Positions 1 to 8,897 of a stretch of 64,000 nt of DNA are shown here, in pieces (the first letter of the stretch is position 1; every line of letters begins with the position of its first letter). This DNA comes from Jeotgalibaca dankookensis (GTDB taxonomy: Bacteria > Bacillota > Bacilli > Lactobacillales > Aerococcaceae). A program made the translations under genes and the position numbers. The DNA lies in NCBI RefSeq assembly GCF_002005405.1, contig NZ_CP019728.1:372001-436000 (forward strand). The letters run 5' to 3'. The notes below the pieces were generated by a model. That model saw nothing but the letters and a program-made list of their open reading frames with translations. It did not search any database and was not told the origin of the DNA.

Positions 1-1092
1 CAATATAAAGATAAAACGATTGCCGTATTGATTGTTGAAAAAGATCTTAGCAATGATATTAAGGCAAATTTTGATGTATCTAATCTAGATCGGTCCTATG
101 AAGAAGTTAGTGCAGTAATTGAAGAAATGGAAATTATTGATCAATCTATTACTAATTATATTGATGATGCTATCCTTATTTTTGATGAAAATGGTTTGTT
201 ACAACATCATAATAAAGCTGCAAATGAATACTATCAAAATTTTGGATATTTGAATGCGATTAATGGTTTGCATTATGATAACTTAGCTCTTGATTTAACA
301 ACTTTTGAACATATTCGTGAATCTGGTACTCTCGGTAAACCGGAAGCTTTCAAATCAAGAGAAATAAAGTTTGATGCTTATTATTTTAAAATTAAAACTA
401 TTTATCTTCCCTCTAAAGGAATCGTTATTCAGATTATGAAAGATATTAGTGATAAAAAAGCAAAAGAATCCCGTATTATTTCAGAATTAGTAACTATTCA
501 AGAGATACATCATCGTGTTAAAAACAATTTACAGACTGTAGTTTCACTTTTACGTCTGCAAGCAAGAAGAGCAGAAAGTCCAGAAGCTAAGAAAGTACTA
601 AATGAAAGCGTAAATCGAATCCTTTCGATCGCAGCAACACACGAACTGTTATCAAAACAAAAGGAAGACGATGTACAGCTGAAAATGGTATTGGATGTAA
701 TTATACAAAACCTAACTCGTTTTTATGCAGAAGGTCCTGATGGAATCCCTGTTCAACTAACAAGTGAAATTGACTCTTCAATCATTTTAGAGAGTAATAA
801 AGCAGTAACTATAGCACTAGCAACGAATGAACTGATCCAAAATTGTTTTGACCACGCTTTTGAAGGAATAAAACAAGAAAATGCTCATGTGAAAGTAGAA
901 GTCACTCAAGAAAACGAATTTATTCAAATTATTATTGAAGATAATGGGTCTGGATTCATTTTTGAAGAACGATCCCAACATAATTTAGGGCTACAAATTG
1001 TAACCAGTTTTGTTGAAGGAAAGTTAAATGGAATTATTAGTACAGATTCAAAATCTCAAGGGACAAGGTTCAGAATTGCTTTTAAAAATTAA
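1..1092 (+). CDS. eutW: Ethanolamine sensor histidine kinase EutW (5' end outside window)
   Basis: The frame is open from base 1, so the N-terminus lies outside the window. What remains holds a PAS-like segment with the motif DAILIFDENG and then a HisKA_2-type dimerisation helix. That helix carries the phosphoacceptor motif HHRVKNNLQ, encoded near 508-534. A HATPase domain follows, with an NELIQNCFDHAF N-box and DNGSGF G-box near the C-terminus. This is the architecture of EutW, which senses ethanolamine and phosphorylates the ANTAR RNA-binding regulator EutV. eutV would lie just upstream, outside the window. The assignment rests on the kinase family plus the eutA-B-C genes directly downstream. 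Confidence 0.85.
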   Translation, partial: QYKDKTIAVLIVEKDLSNDIKANFDVSNLDRSYEEVSAVIEEMEIIDQSITNYIDDAILIFDENGLLQHHNKAANEYYQNFGYLNAINGLHYDNLALDLTTFEHIRESGTLGKPEAFKSREIKFDAYYFKIKTIYLPSKGIVIQIMKDISDKKAKESRIISELVTIQEIHHRVKNNLQTVVSLLRLQARRAESPEAKKVLNESVNRILSIAATHELLSKQKEDDVQLKMVLDVIIQNLTRFYAEGPDGIPVQLTSEIDSSIILESNKAVTIALATNELIQNCFDHAFEGIKQENAHVKVEVTQENEFIQIIIEDNGSGFIFEERSQHNLGLQIVTSFVEGKLNGIISTDSKSQGTRFRIAFKN

Positions 1093-1101
1093 ATACAATA
1101 A

Positions 1102-1139
1102 CCCATAACGATGAAGTTATGGGGAAAGCAAAGACGCTT
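1102..1139 (+). promoter_or_regulatory. Tandem hairpin ANTAR (EutV) antiterminator target before eutA
   Basis: Two small hairpins lie back to back. P1 is 1102-1109 paired with 1116-1123 (8 bp) around the hexaloop GATGAA. P2 is 1126-1129 paired with 1136-1139 around the hexaloop AAAGAC. EutV-type ANTAR targets are paired hexaloop hairpins with conserved loop bases A1 and G4. P2 has both; P1 has G4 but G at position 1. The 3' strand of P2 is part of the 5' arm of the terminator at 1131-1181, so binding of P1-P2 would prevent terminator folding and permit eutA expression. The structures are seen in sequence; control by EutV is inferred from the family. Confidence 0.7.
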
Positions 1140-1181
1140 AATAAGGAACCCGCCAGGGTACCTTTATTAAGCGTCTTTTTT
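1131..1181 (+). terminator. Regulated intrinsic terminator in the eutA leader
   Basis: A stem pairs AAGACGC TTAATAA (1131-1144) with TTATTAAGCGTCTT (1164-1177), topped by a smaller ACCC/GGGT hairpin, and runs into a T tract. It overlaps the P2 hairpin, so it is probably an attenuator rather than an operon end. Confidence 0.8.
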
Positions 1182-1196
1182 CAAAGGAGTGATAAT

Positions 1197-2627
1197 ATGG
1201 CAGAAAAGCTACTGAGCGTTGGAATTGATATCGGGACTTCTACTACTCAATTAGTTCTATCAGAATTATATATCGAAAATATGGCATCAGCTTTTACCAT
1301 TCCAAGGATATCAATTACGGATAAAAAAGTTATTTATAAAAGTGATATTCTTTTTACGCCTATTTTAGAAAACAACCTGATTGATAGCGAGAAAATCACT
1401 AAATTTGTAGAAGAACAATATCAAAAAGCAAAGATTAGTAAGAAAGACATTCAAACAGGAGCTATTATCATTACTGGAGAGACAGTTCGTAAAGAAAATG
1501 CAAGAATTGTAGCAGAAGCTCTAAGTGGTTTTGCTGGAGATTTCGTAGTTGCAACTGCTGGTCCCGATTTAGAAAGTATTATTGCTGGTAAAGGAGCAGG
1601 GACTCATTCCTATTCTACTCGCTATCATACAACTACTGTTAATTTTGATGTAGGTGGAGGAACGACCAATATGGTTTGCTTCCATGACGGAGACATCGTT
1701 GATACAGGTTGTTTTGATATTGGTGGAAGACTCATTAAAGTGAACAAACAAGAAGAAATCACTTATATTTCTCCAAAATTAACACAAATTATTAAGAAGG
1801 AAGGATTACAGCTCCGCCTTCATAGCAAAATAGACTTGACTGATTTAAATAAGCTACTATCTATTATGGTTCAAGTTTTAGAAAATAGTTTGGGTGTAGG
1901 AAAAAAAAGTCCTTATTACGATCTTCTTATTACAAATAAAGATTTACAAACGGAACGTAAAATTGAATATATTTCCTTTTCAGGAGGTGTTGCCGATTAT
2001 ATCGAATCAGGTATAAGCCAAGATGTATTTAAATATGGTGACATTGGGATTTTATTAGGAAAAAAAATTGCTGGTTCAAAATTATACAATCAATTTGAAG
2101 TAATTCCAAGTGTGGAAACGATTCGAGCAACGGTTGTTGGAGCAGGCTCTCACACAACAGATATTAGTGGAAGCACCATTACTTATAAAGAACATGTGTT
2201 ACCTCTTCAAAATATTCCGGTATTAAAATTGTCACAAGAAGAAGAACACACAGATGATTTATCTGTATTGCCAGAAATAATTGAATCGAAATTAAACTGG
2301 TTTGAAATGGAAGGCGAACAACAAATTATTGGTTTGGCATTAGATGGGGCTAGAAATCCAAGCTACCTCTATATTCAAGATTTAGCTAATGTATTGATAA
2401 AAGGTTTACAAAAGGTGATCGATAAAAAAGATCCCCTTGTTATCTTGCTAAAGGAAGATATGGCGAAGGCCTTGGGTCATAGTTTATATGCCCAGCTTCC
2501 GAAAGATTATCCGTTTGTTTGTATCGATAGTATTCATGTAAGAAATGGTGATTATATTGACATTGGTAATCCAATTGGGGATGGTTCAGTACTCCCAATT
2601 GTTGTGAAAACTCTTGTATTTAACTAG
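1197..2627 (+). CDS. eutA: Ethanolamine ammonia-lyase reactivating factor EutA
   Basis: EutA is an actin/Hsp70-like ATPase that reactivates ethanolamine ammonia-lyase by exchanging damaged cobalamin. The N-terminal GIDIGTSTTQ phosphate loop and the internal motif FDVGGGTTN are typical of the ASKHA fold. The frame is open from 1119, but that upstream part reads through the leader terminator. The ATG at 1197 has AAGGAGT 7-8 bases upstream and gives a 476-residue protein of normal EutA size. eutB starts 20 bases after the stop. Expression should depend on the antiterminator just upstream. Confidence 0.93.
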   Translation: MAEKLLSVGIDIGTSTTQLVLSELYIENMASAFTIPRISITDKKVIYKSDILFTPILENNLIDSEKITKFVEEQYQKAKISKKDIQTGAIIITGETVRKENARIVAEALSGFAGDFVVATAGPDLESIIAGKGAGTHSYSTRYHTTTVNFDVGGGTTNMVCFHDGDIVDTGCFDIGGRLIKVNKQEEITYISPKLTQIIKKEGLQLRLHSKIDLTDLNKLLSIMVQVLENSLGVGKKSPYYDLLITNKDLQTERKIEYISFSGGVADYIESGISQDVFKYGDIGILLGKKIAGSKLYNQFEVIPSVETIRATVVGAGSHTTDISGSTITYKEHVLPLQNIPVLKLSQEEEHTDDLSVLPEIIESKLNWFEMEGEQQIIGLALDGARNPSYLYIQDLANVLIKGLQKVIDKKDPLVILLKEDMAKALGHSLYAQLPKDYPFVCIDSIHVRNGDYIDIGNPIGDGSVLPIVVKTLVFN

Positions 2628-2647
2628 ATAAAAAGGAGGATATATTT

Positions 2648-4018
2648 ATGATTCTAAAAACGAAACTTTTTGGCCGAACATATGAATTTAAATCGGTAAT
2701 GGAAGTTATGGGAAAAGCGAACGAAGAAAAATCAGGTGATCAACTTGCGGGTGTAGGAGCTGAAAACTCAGAAGAAAGAGTTGCCGCTAAAGTAGTTCTT
2801 TCTAATCTAACATTAAATGATTTATTTAATAATCCAGCTGTTCCGTATGAACAGGATGAGGTAACAAGAATTATTGTGGATAATACAAATCTTCGTACTT
2901 TTGAAAAAATAAAAAACTGGACTGTATCTGATTTAAGAGAATGGCTCTTAGATTTAAAAACAACGAACTATGATATTCACAGGATTTCTAATGGATTGAC
3001 AGCTGAAATGATTGCTGCAGTCGCAAAAATAATGGGGAACATGGATTTAATCATGGCTGCTAAAAAAATTATTGTTACTAAAACAGCAAATACAACCATT
3101 GGTGTGCCAGGAACATTTTCAGCCCGCCTCCAACCAAACCATCCGACAGATAATATTGATGGAATCATGGCAACTCTTATGGAAGGATTATCCATGGGAA
3201 TCGGTGACGCTGTTATTGGTCTAAACCCAGTAGACGATACAACAGAAAGTGTAAAACGTATCCTTCACAAATTTGATGACTTTATAAATGAATGGGAAAT
3301 TCCAACACAACACACCGTATTAGCACACGTATCTACTCAAATGGAAGCAATGGAGCAAGGTGCTCCAACTGGATTAGTTTTCCAATCGATTGCCGGATCT
3401 GAAAAAGCTAATACTGCTTTTGGTATTAGTGGTAGCATGATTCGTGAAGCTAATGATATGGCTCTAAAAATGGGTACCGCTGTTGGACCAAATGTCATGT
3501 ACTTCGAAACAGGCCAAGGTTCTGAGTTGTCTTCAGATGCAAACCACAATGTCGACCAAGTAACAATGGAAGCAAGATGTTATGGATTTGCTAAAGAATA
3601 TGATCCCTTTATGGTAAATACAGTAGTAGGATTTATCGGACCTGAATATTTATACGACTCACAACAGGTAATCCGAGCAGGGCTAGAAGATCATTTCATG
3701 GGTAAATTAAGTGGAATTTCTATGGGAGTTGACGTTTGTTATACAAACCATATGAAGGCAGACCAAAATGATGCTGAAAACTTGGCCGTTCTACTTGCTG
3801 TTGCAGGGGTAAACTTTATCATGGGTATCCCTAATGCGGATGATGTTATGTTGAACTATCAAACAACTGGATTCCATGAAACCGCTTCAATACGTCAAAT
3901 GTTGGATTTACGTCCTACAAAAGAATTTGATGAATGGATGGAAAAAATGGGTTTTAGCGAAAATGGCCGTCTGACCGAAAGAGCTGGAGATGCTTCAGCG
4001 TTCTTGAAACACAACTAA
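2648..4018 (+). CDS. eutB: Ethanolamine ammonia-lyase large subunit EutB
   Basis: This is the catalytic subunit of adenosylcobalamin-dependent ethanolamine ammonia-lyase, which converts ethanolamine to acetaldehyde and ammonia inside the microcompartment. Its 456 residues match the usual EutB length of about 453. Typical family segments include SARLQPNHPTDN, NVMYFETGQGSELS and GVDVCYTNHMKAD. The start has a strong AAAAGGAGGA site. It lies between eutA and eutC, as in other eut operons, and no damage is visible. Confidence 0.97.
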   Translation: MILKTKLFGRTYEFKSVMEVMGKANEEKSGDQLAGVGAENSEERVAAKVVLSNLTLNDLFNNPAVPYEQDEVTRIIVDNTNLRTFEKIKNWTVSDLREWLLDLKTTNYDIHRISNGLTAEMIAAVAKIMGNMDLIMAAKKIIVTKTANTTIGVPGTFSARLQPNHPTDNIDGIMATLMEGLSMGIGDAVIGLNPVDDTTESVKRILHKFDDFINEWEIPTQHTVLAHVSTQMEAMEQGAPTGLVFQSIAGSEKANTAFGISGSMIREANDMALKMGTAVGPNVMYFETGQGSELSSDANHNVDQVTMEARCYGFAKEYDPFMVNTVVGFIGPEYLYDSQQVIRAGLEDHFMGKLSGISMGVDVCYTNHMKADQNDAENLAVLLAVAGVNFIMGIPNADDVMLNYQTTGFHETASIRQMLDLRPTKEFDEWMEKMGFSENGRLTERAGDASAFLKHN

Positions 4019-4044
4019 TCATATTCTAAAAGGAGGCAAATCTA

Positions 4045-4962
4045 GTGGAAGAATTGAATTTGAAAGAAATGATCAAATCTATTTTAAGTGAAATGGTAGA
4101 AGAATCACCAGCTGCAGCACCAACTGTACCGACTCCATCAATTGCAACAACTAAAGAAAAACCAGCAGAGACGAAATCAGGTTCTGAGATAGAAGAAGGT
4201 TTTATTCCGGACATAACCGAAGTAAATATCCGAAAACAATTTTTAGTTCCGAATGCAGAAGATCCAGAAGGATATAAAAAAATGAAGACCTTCACGCCAG
4301 CCAGATTAGGTTTATGGAGAGCTGGAACACGTTATAAAACTGAACCAGCGCTTCGTTTCCGTGCAGACCACGCAGCCGCACAAGATGCCGTGTTTTCTTA
4401 TATAAATAAAGATTTAGTTAAGGAAATGAACTTCGTTGCAACAGAAACACTTTGCGGTGATAAAGATACATATATTACACGTCCTGATTTGGGTAGAAAG
4501 TTTAGTGAAGAAGAAACACAAAAAATAAAAAATACTGTTAAACCAAATTCCAAAGTAGTTGTAATAGTAGGAGACGGCTTAAGTTCTGCAGCGATTGAAG
4601 CAAATATTCCAGATATCATACCTTCTATTCGTCAAGGATTGAAAATGCATGGATTAGACTTTGGTGATATCCTTTTCGTTACACACTGTCGCGTACCAGC
4701 AGAAGATGCGATTGCTGAAATTACCGGAGCAGAAGTAGTTTGTCTACTGATTGGTGAACGTCCAGGATTAGTAACAGCTGAATCAATGAGTGCTTATCTA
4801 GCATATAAACCGACTGTAGGAATGCCAGAGTCACGCAGAACAGTAGTTTCAAATATTCATCAAGGTGGAACCCCTGCTGTTGAAGCGGGTGCTTACATAG
4901 CTGACATCATCAAAAAAATGTTGGATGTGAAGAAGTCCGGTCTTGAATTAAGAGAAAAATAA
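4045..4962 (+). CDS. eutC: Ethanolamine ammonia-lyase small subunit EutC
   Basis: EutC forms, with EutB, the cobalamin-binding part of ethanolamine ammonia-lyase. The body of the protein carries [23 protein letters not shown] and GDGLSSAA, all characteristic of EutC. The start is GTG at 4045 after AAAGGAGGC. The first 20 residues form an amphipathic helix ([15 protein letters not shown]), followed by a flexible Pro/Ala/Thr-rich linker. This layout is typical of microcompartment encapsulation peptides, so the N-terminus probably directs the enzyme into the shell. Confidence 0.96.
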   Translation: MEELNLKEMIKSILSEMVEESPAAAPTVPTPSIATTKEKPAETKSGSEIEEGFIPDITEVNIRKQFLVPNAEDPEGYKKMKTFTPARLGLWRAGTRYKTEPALRFRADHAAAQDAVFSYINKDLVKEMNFVATETLCGDKDTYITRPDLGRKFSEEETQKIKNTVKPNSKVVVIVGDGLSSAAIEANIPDIIPSIRQGLKMHGLDFGDILFVTHCRVPAEDAIAEITGAEVVCLLIGERPGLVTAESMSAYLAYKPTVGMPESRRTVVSNIHQGGTPAVEAGAYIADIIKKMLDVKKSGLELREK

Positions 4963-4975
4963 AGGAGGATTCCAG

Positions 4976-5629
4976 ATGAAAAACGATCGTCTAGGCTCTA
5001 ATGTTCTAAGTGTCAAAATCATTCCTAATGTGGATGATGCACTAGCAAAAGAATTAAATCTAGAATCTAATCAAAAGAGTTTGGGAATTATTACGTCTGA
5101 TTGTGACGATGTGACTTATGTAGCACTCGATGAAGCAACAAAAAAAGCAGCAGTTGACGTAGTTTATGCAAAAAGTTTGTACGCAGGTGCAGCAAATGCA
5201 AATACAAAATTAGCTGGTGAAGTGATTGGGATTTTGGCTGGACCAAGTCCTGCAGAAATTCGTAGTGGACTAGATGCAGCAATTGAAGTGATTGAAAATG
5301 GTGCTAGCTTCTATAGTGCCAACGAAGACGACTCCATTGTTTACTTTGCACATTGTGTTTCCCGTACTGGGCTACATCTTTCCAAAGAAGCAAATATCTC
5401 TGAAGGTGGAGCAGTTGCTTACTTGATTGCACCTCCATTGGAAGCATTTTATGCATTGGACGCTGCTTTAAAAGCAGCTGATGTTGAAATGGGTGTTTTC
5501 TACGGACCACCTACAGAAACTAACTTTGCAGGTGCCTTGTTAACAGGTTCTCAATCAGCCTGTAATGCAGCTTGTGATGCGTTCGCAAAAGCAGTTCAAT
5601 TTGTAGCTGATAATCCAACTGGATACTAG
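4976..5629 (+). CDS. eutL: Microcompartment shell protein EutL
   Basis: A 217-residue tandem-domain BMC shell protein. EutL forms trimers whose gated pore is thought to pass large cofactors. The sequence shows two related BMC folds, with motifs such as AGEVIGILAGPSPAEIRSGL in the first half and GGAVAYLIAPPLEAFYALDAA in the second. The start follows AAAGGAGG by 8 bases. It lies between eutC and a second shell gene, so shell and enzyme are co-expressed. Confidence 0.95.
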   Translation: MKNDRLGSNVLSVKIIPNVDDALAKELNLESNQKSLGIITSDCDDVTYVALDEATKKAAVDVVYAKSLYAGAANANTKLAGEVIGILAGPSPAEIRSGLDAAIEVIENGASFYSANEDDSIVYFAHCVSRTGLHLSKEANISEGGAVAYLIAPPLEAFYALDAALKAADVEMGVFYGPPTETNFAGALLTGSQSACNAACDAFAKAVQFVADNPTGY

Positions 5630-5645
5630 TAGGCGGTGGAAATAA

Positions 5646-6182
5646 ATGGCAAATAAAGCTTTAGGTTTAATTGAAGTTAGAGGAATGCTGGGAGCTGTTT
5701 TAGCAGCAGATGCTGCCTTGAAAGCTGCAAATGTCGAGCTTCTAGGAAACTATTCTATTCGTGGTGGTTTAACCACAGTAGAATTATTGGGTGATGTTGC
5801 TGCTGTATATGCAGCTGTGGAAGCAGGTGTTGATTCAGTGAAAGATATGAATTTGTTGATATCCAGTCATGTGATTCCACGATTGGATGATCAAGTAGAA
5901 CGTATGTTGATGAAAAAAGATGAAGTCAGCAATAAAGATTCAGAAGTTGATTCGTTGGAAGAAGAGGAAAATCAGTTAGAAGATGAATCAACGAAAGAAG
6001 AACATACAGAAAATCCTCCTGAAGTACCTGAAGAAACAGAATTAGAAGAGATGAAAGTGGTAGATTTACGATCACTGGCATACAAACTGAATATTGAAAC
6101 GTTGACAAAAAAAGAAATTAAATATGCTAATAAGGCTGAATTAATCAGAGTATTAGTAAAGGAAAGGATGGAGGATAAATGA
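5646..6182 (+). CDS. eutK: BMC shell protein with C-terminal extension (EutK-like)
   Basis: Residues 1 to about 90 form a single BMC domain of the EutM/PduA type (KALGLIEVRGMLGAVLAADA). A very acidic linker of some 40 residues, rich in Glu, follows. The last 45 residues (from MKVVDLRSLAYKLNI) resemble a small SAP/Rho-N-like helix-extended-loop-helix domain. E. coli EutK likewise carries a small C-terminal nucleic-acid-binding-like domain on a BMC domain, though of a different fold; hence the name, which is tentative. The stop overlaps the eutE start (ATGA), showing tight coupling. Confidence 0.75.
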   Translation: MANKALGLIEVRGMLGAVLAADAALKAANVELLGNYSIRGGLTTVELLGDVAAVYAAVEAGVDSVKDMNLLISSHVIPRLDDQVERMLMKKDEVSNKDSEVDSLEEEENQLEDESTKEEHTENPPEVPEETELEEMKVVDLRSLAYKLNIETLTKKEIKYANKAELIRVLVKERMEDK

Positions 6183-7654
6183 ATCTAACTGATAAAGACC
6201 TTTTGTCCATTCAAGAGACGAGAGATCTCATCAAGAAGGCAAAAGAAGCACAAAAAAAATTAGCAGAGCTATCCCAAGAAGAAATTGATACAATTGTTAA
6301 AGTAATGGCAAAAGCAGCGTATGATAATCGTGTGAAATTAGCTAAAATGGCAGAAAAAGAAACAGGGTTTGGCAGATGGCAAGATAAAGTCTTAAAAAAT
6401 GCTTTTGCTTCCCGTGATGTTTTGAATGCCATTAAAGATATGAAGACCATTGGTGTGGTCAATCATGATGAAAAACTGAAAGTAATGGAAGTTGCTGTAC
6501 CAGTAGGAGTGATTGCTGGATTAATTCCTTCTACAAATCCTACTTCGACTGCCATTTACAAAGCGTTAATTTCGGTTAAAGCAGGAAATTCGATTGTATT
6601 CTCACCGCATCCAAGTGCTTTGGAATGTATTCGAGAGTCAATTCGCTTAATGGATGAAGCAGGTAGAAAAGTTGGCTTACCAGAAGGAACTTTAGGAGTA
6701 ATTACTCAAGTAACGATGCAAGCAACTCATGAATTGATGACTCATAAAGATACAAACCTTATCTTAGCAACTGGCGGATCTGCGATGGTACGTGCAGCCT
6801 ATTCTTCTGGTACACCAGCAATTGGTGTAGGACCCGGAAATGGCCCAGCATTTATTGAACGAACTGCAGATATTCCAAAAGCTGTCAAACAGATTATGGA
6901 TTCAAAAACTTTTGATAATGGAACCATTTGTGCATCTGAACAGAGCATTATTGTAGAAGAAGTTAGCAAGAAAAAAGTTGTGGATGAATTTAAACGACAA
7001 GGAGCTTATTTCCTACCTAAAGAAGATGCTGAGAAACTTGAGAAATTCATACTCCGTCCAGATGGTAGAATGAACGCTAAAATTGTTGGACAAACTCCAC
7101 AGACTATTGCAGACTTAGCTAAAATTAAAATACCAGCTAATACAAGAGTGTTGATTGCTGAAGAAACACGTGTTGGTCTCCATGCACCTTATTCAAGAGA
7201 AAAATTAGGACCAATCTTAGCATTCTATACTGCTGAAACATGGGAAGCTGCTTGCGATTTATCTATTAAGATCTTGATGCAAGAGGGTGCCGGACATACA
7301 ATGGCAATCCATTCTACAGATGATGCAGTGATACAAGAGTTTGCTCTTCGTAAACCAGTTTCACGCTTATTAGTAAATACATCAGCAACTTTAGGTGGAA
7401 TTGGTGCAACAACTAATATTTTCCCTGCATTAACATTAGGCTGTGGTGCAGTTGGTGGAAGTTCTACTTCTGACAATATTGGACCTCAAAACTTGTTCAA
7501 TATGAGAAGAATTGCTTGGGGAGTCCGTGAGTTAGAGGACCTTCGAGGAGAAGATGTATTTGAAGAAGATTCAAAAGATATCAATGAAACAGACATGGAC
7601 AAGGATCAGTTAGTAGATCTATTGGTAAAACGTGTCCTAGAAAAGTTACAATAA
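6179..7654 (+). CDS. eutE: CoA-acylating acetaldehyde dehydrogenase EutE
   Basis: EutE oxidises acetaldehyde to acetyl-CoA with NAD+ in the microcompartment lumen. The 491-residue protein has an aldehyde dehydrogenase fold with catalytic Cys251 in [10 protein letters not shown] and glycine-rich ATGGSAMV and GVGPGNGP segments. Both ends carry amphipathic helices: the N-terminal one around [17 protein letters not shown] and a C-terminal tail [18 protein letters not shown]. Either could be the encapsulation peptide. The start overlaps the upstream stop by four bases. Confidence 0.95.
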   Translation: MNLTDKDLLSIQETRDLIKKAKEAQKKLAELSQEEIDTIVKVMAKAAYDNRVKLAKMAEKETGFGRWQDKVLKNAFASRDVLNAIKDMKTIGVVNHDEKLKVMEVAVPVGVIAGLIPSTNPTSTAIYKALISVKAGNSIVFSPHPSALECIRESIRLMDEAGRKVGLPEGTLGVITQVTMQATHELMTHKDTNLILATGGSAMVRAAYSSGTPAIGVGPGNGPAFIERTADIPKAVKQIMDSKTFDNGTICASEQSIIVEEVSKKKVVDEFKRQGAYFLPKEDAEKLEKFILRPDGRMNAKIVGQTPQTIADLAKIKIPANTRVLIAEETRVGLHAPYSREKLGPILAFYTAETWEAACDLSIKILMQEGAGHTMAIHSTDDAVIQEFALRKPVSRLLVNTSATLGGIGATTNIFPALTLGCGAVGGSSTSDNIGPQNLFNMRRIAWGVRELEDLRGEDVFEEDSKDINETDMDKDQLVDLLVKRVLEKLQ

Positions 7655-7716
7655 GCAACACTTAACAGATGGTTTCAAAAATTAAAAAAACAAACAAATA
7701 TTAGGAGGAAAATAAA

Positions 7717-8001
7717 ATGGCAAGTACAAACGCATTAGGAATGATCGAAACTAGAGGATTAGTAGCAGCAGTAGAGGCAGCAGACGCAATGGTGAAAGCA
7801 GCTAACGTAACGTTAGTTGGAAAAGAGCAAGTCGGTGGCGGACTCGTAACTGTAATGGTTCGTGGAGATGTTGGAGCAGTTAAAGCAGCAACAGATGCAG
7901 GAGCAGCAGCAGCAGAAGCAGTTGGAGAACTAATCTCTGTACACGTAATTCCACGTCCACATATGGAAGTAGACGCAATTCTACCTAAGTACGAAGGATA
8001 A
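7717..8001 (+). CDS. eutM: Major hexameric shell protein EutM
   Basis: A 94-residue single-domain BMC protein, the typical size of the main hexagonal facet subunit. It shows [22 protein letters not shown] and the Gly-rich pore region near [20 protein letters not shown] strong TTAGGAGGAAAA site precedes it, fitting a highly expressed structural protein. The 62-base gap to eutE is the longest so far in the operon, and the structured leader of eutT begins at its stop codon. Confidence 0.96.
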   Translation: MASTNALGMIETRGLVAAVEAADAMVKAANVTLVGKEQVGGGLVTVMVRGDVGAVKAATDAGAAAAEAVGELISVHVIPRPHMEVDAILPKYEG

Positions 8002-8113
8002 TAAGGACAAAGCAAATCGAATGTTAGAGAATGATCGTTAGGTGTAACGGTAAATGGAATGAGCCGTTCCCGAGAAAGTAGCAAGTATCGAGAAGCGAGC
8101 ACTCAGTCCTTAT
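8001..8113 (+). promoter_or_regulatory. Structured intergenic RNA of unknown class upstream of eutT
   Basis: An 8-bp perfect helix pairs ATAAGGAC (8001-8008, overlapping the eutM stop) with GTCCTTAT (8106-8113), enclosing 97 bases. Inside, ATCGTTA and TAACGGT can pair around GGTG, and AACGG can alternatively pair with CCGTT. No protein-like reading was accepted here. Together with the attenuator-like structure that follows, this looks like a cis-acting RNA. The B12-box and other cobalamin riboswitch core motifs were searched for by eye and not found, so the ligand or protein partner is unknown. Confidence 0.5.
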
Positions 8114-8117
8114 CAGG

Positions 8118-8168
8118 AGCCTAAAATAGAAGGCTGAGGCATATCTAATATGTCCCAGCCTTTTCTTT
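8118..8168 (+). terminator. Intrinsic terminator with competing hairpin before eutT
   Basis: The terminator pairs 8130-8142 (AAGGCTGAGGCAT) with 8150-8162 (ATGTCCCAGCCTT), then a T-rich run. A competing hairpin pairs AGCCT (8118-8122) with AGGCT (8131-8135), consuming the terminator's 5' arm. The two cannot form together, which is the layout of an attenuator. Confidence 0.7.
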
Positions 8169-8186
8169 AACTAAGGAAGTGAATAA

Positions 8187-8897
8187 ATGGCAATTTTAAC
8201 AGAAAGTACGATCCGAAAATTACTACGGACTACTGATTTAAAGCAAACAAAAGTGTTGCATTTAGAGCCAGGAACAATTATTACTCCTTCTGCAAAAAGT
8301 TATTTGAATGATATTACAGTGATCTATCGTAATCTATTGGAAGAAGTAGAGGAATCTGCTAAGGAAACCATTGATCAGATAGATACAAGGAAAGATTCAC
8401 TCAAATCATATAACCGACAAGGACAAGAAGTTGCCCACAATCACTTTACATTAAGTTGGAATATAAAATTGGAAAAACTATTGAGCACAGTCCTATTTGG
8501 ACAGCAACTTAGTCATACTAAAAAAGAAATCCAACTTACTGCAGAATTGGACACGATTGTCACTGTATTAGAAGATTTCCGTAGATTAATTTTTTATGAA
8601 AATTACTGGGAAAAATGTCACATAGATGAAGAAAAATTTGGAGAACAATTTGATAAGATAAAAGAACAATTTTCACCCGGAACCTTTATTCCGAAGTATA
8701 CAGATGGAGAAGTTGTCCTGATGCTTTATGGATTGTATACGGATATTCGTGAGTTAGAATTGTATGCTTCATCTTGTTTCCAAAATTACCTACTCTTCGA
8801 TGACTATTGTGGTTTAGTAGAAAGATGCCGATTTATGGCAGAATATGTTTGGTCCTTGATGATCAATCGAATAGAAGGGAATGGGAGGAGAGAATGA
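8187..8897 (+). CDS. eutT: EutT-like corrinoid adenosyltransferase
   Basis: The N-terminus (TPSAKSYLND after a Leu-rich strand) matches the start of EutT, and the helical C-terminal part fits the EutT/PduO-type cobalamin adenosyltransferase domain. The enzyme would make adenosylcobalamin for EutBC. The Cys-rich metal-binding motif of enterobacterial EutT, a CCxxC preceded by a His, is absent; the region after AHNHFTLSW contains no cysteines. Metal-free Firmicutes EutT proteins lacking this motif are known. Its place directly before eutD matches the Listeria order. The 3' end overlaps eutD (ATGA). Confidence 0.75.
   Translation: MAILTESTIRKLLRTTDLKQTKVLHLEPGTIITPSAKSYLNDITVIYRNLLEEVEESAKETIDQIDTRKDSLKSYNRQGQEVAHNHFTLSWNIKLEKLLSTVLFGQQLSHTKKEIQLTAELDTIVTVLEDFRRLIFYENYWEKCHIDEEKFGEQFDKIKEQFSPGTFIPKYTDGEVVLMLYGLYTDIRELELYASSCFQNYLLFDDYCGLVERCRFMAEYVWSLMINRIEGNGRRE

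Noticed and set aside
7701-8102. 133-codon minus-strand ORF over eutM and the eutT leader
   Set aside because: It lies antisense to a clear BMC gene, has repetitive Ala/Ser/Thr composition and no homology that I recognise.
8001-8168. Cobalamin riboswitch before eutT
   Set aside because: The B12-box and four-way-junction core motifs are absent, and the element is shorter than the standard class.
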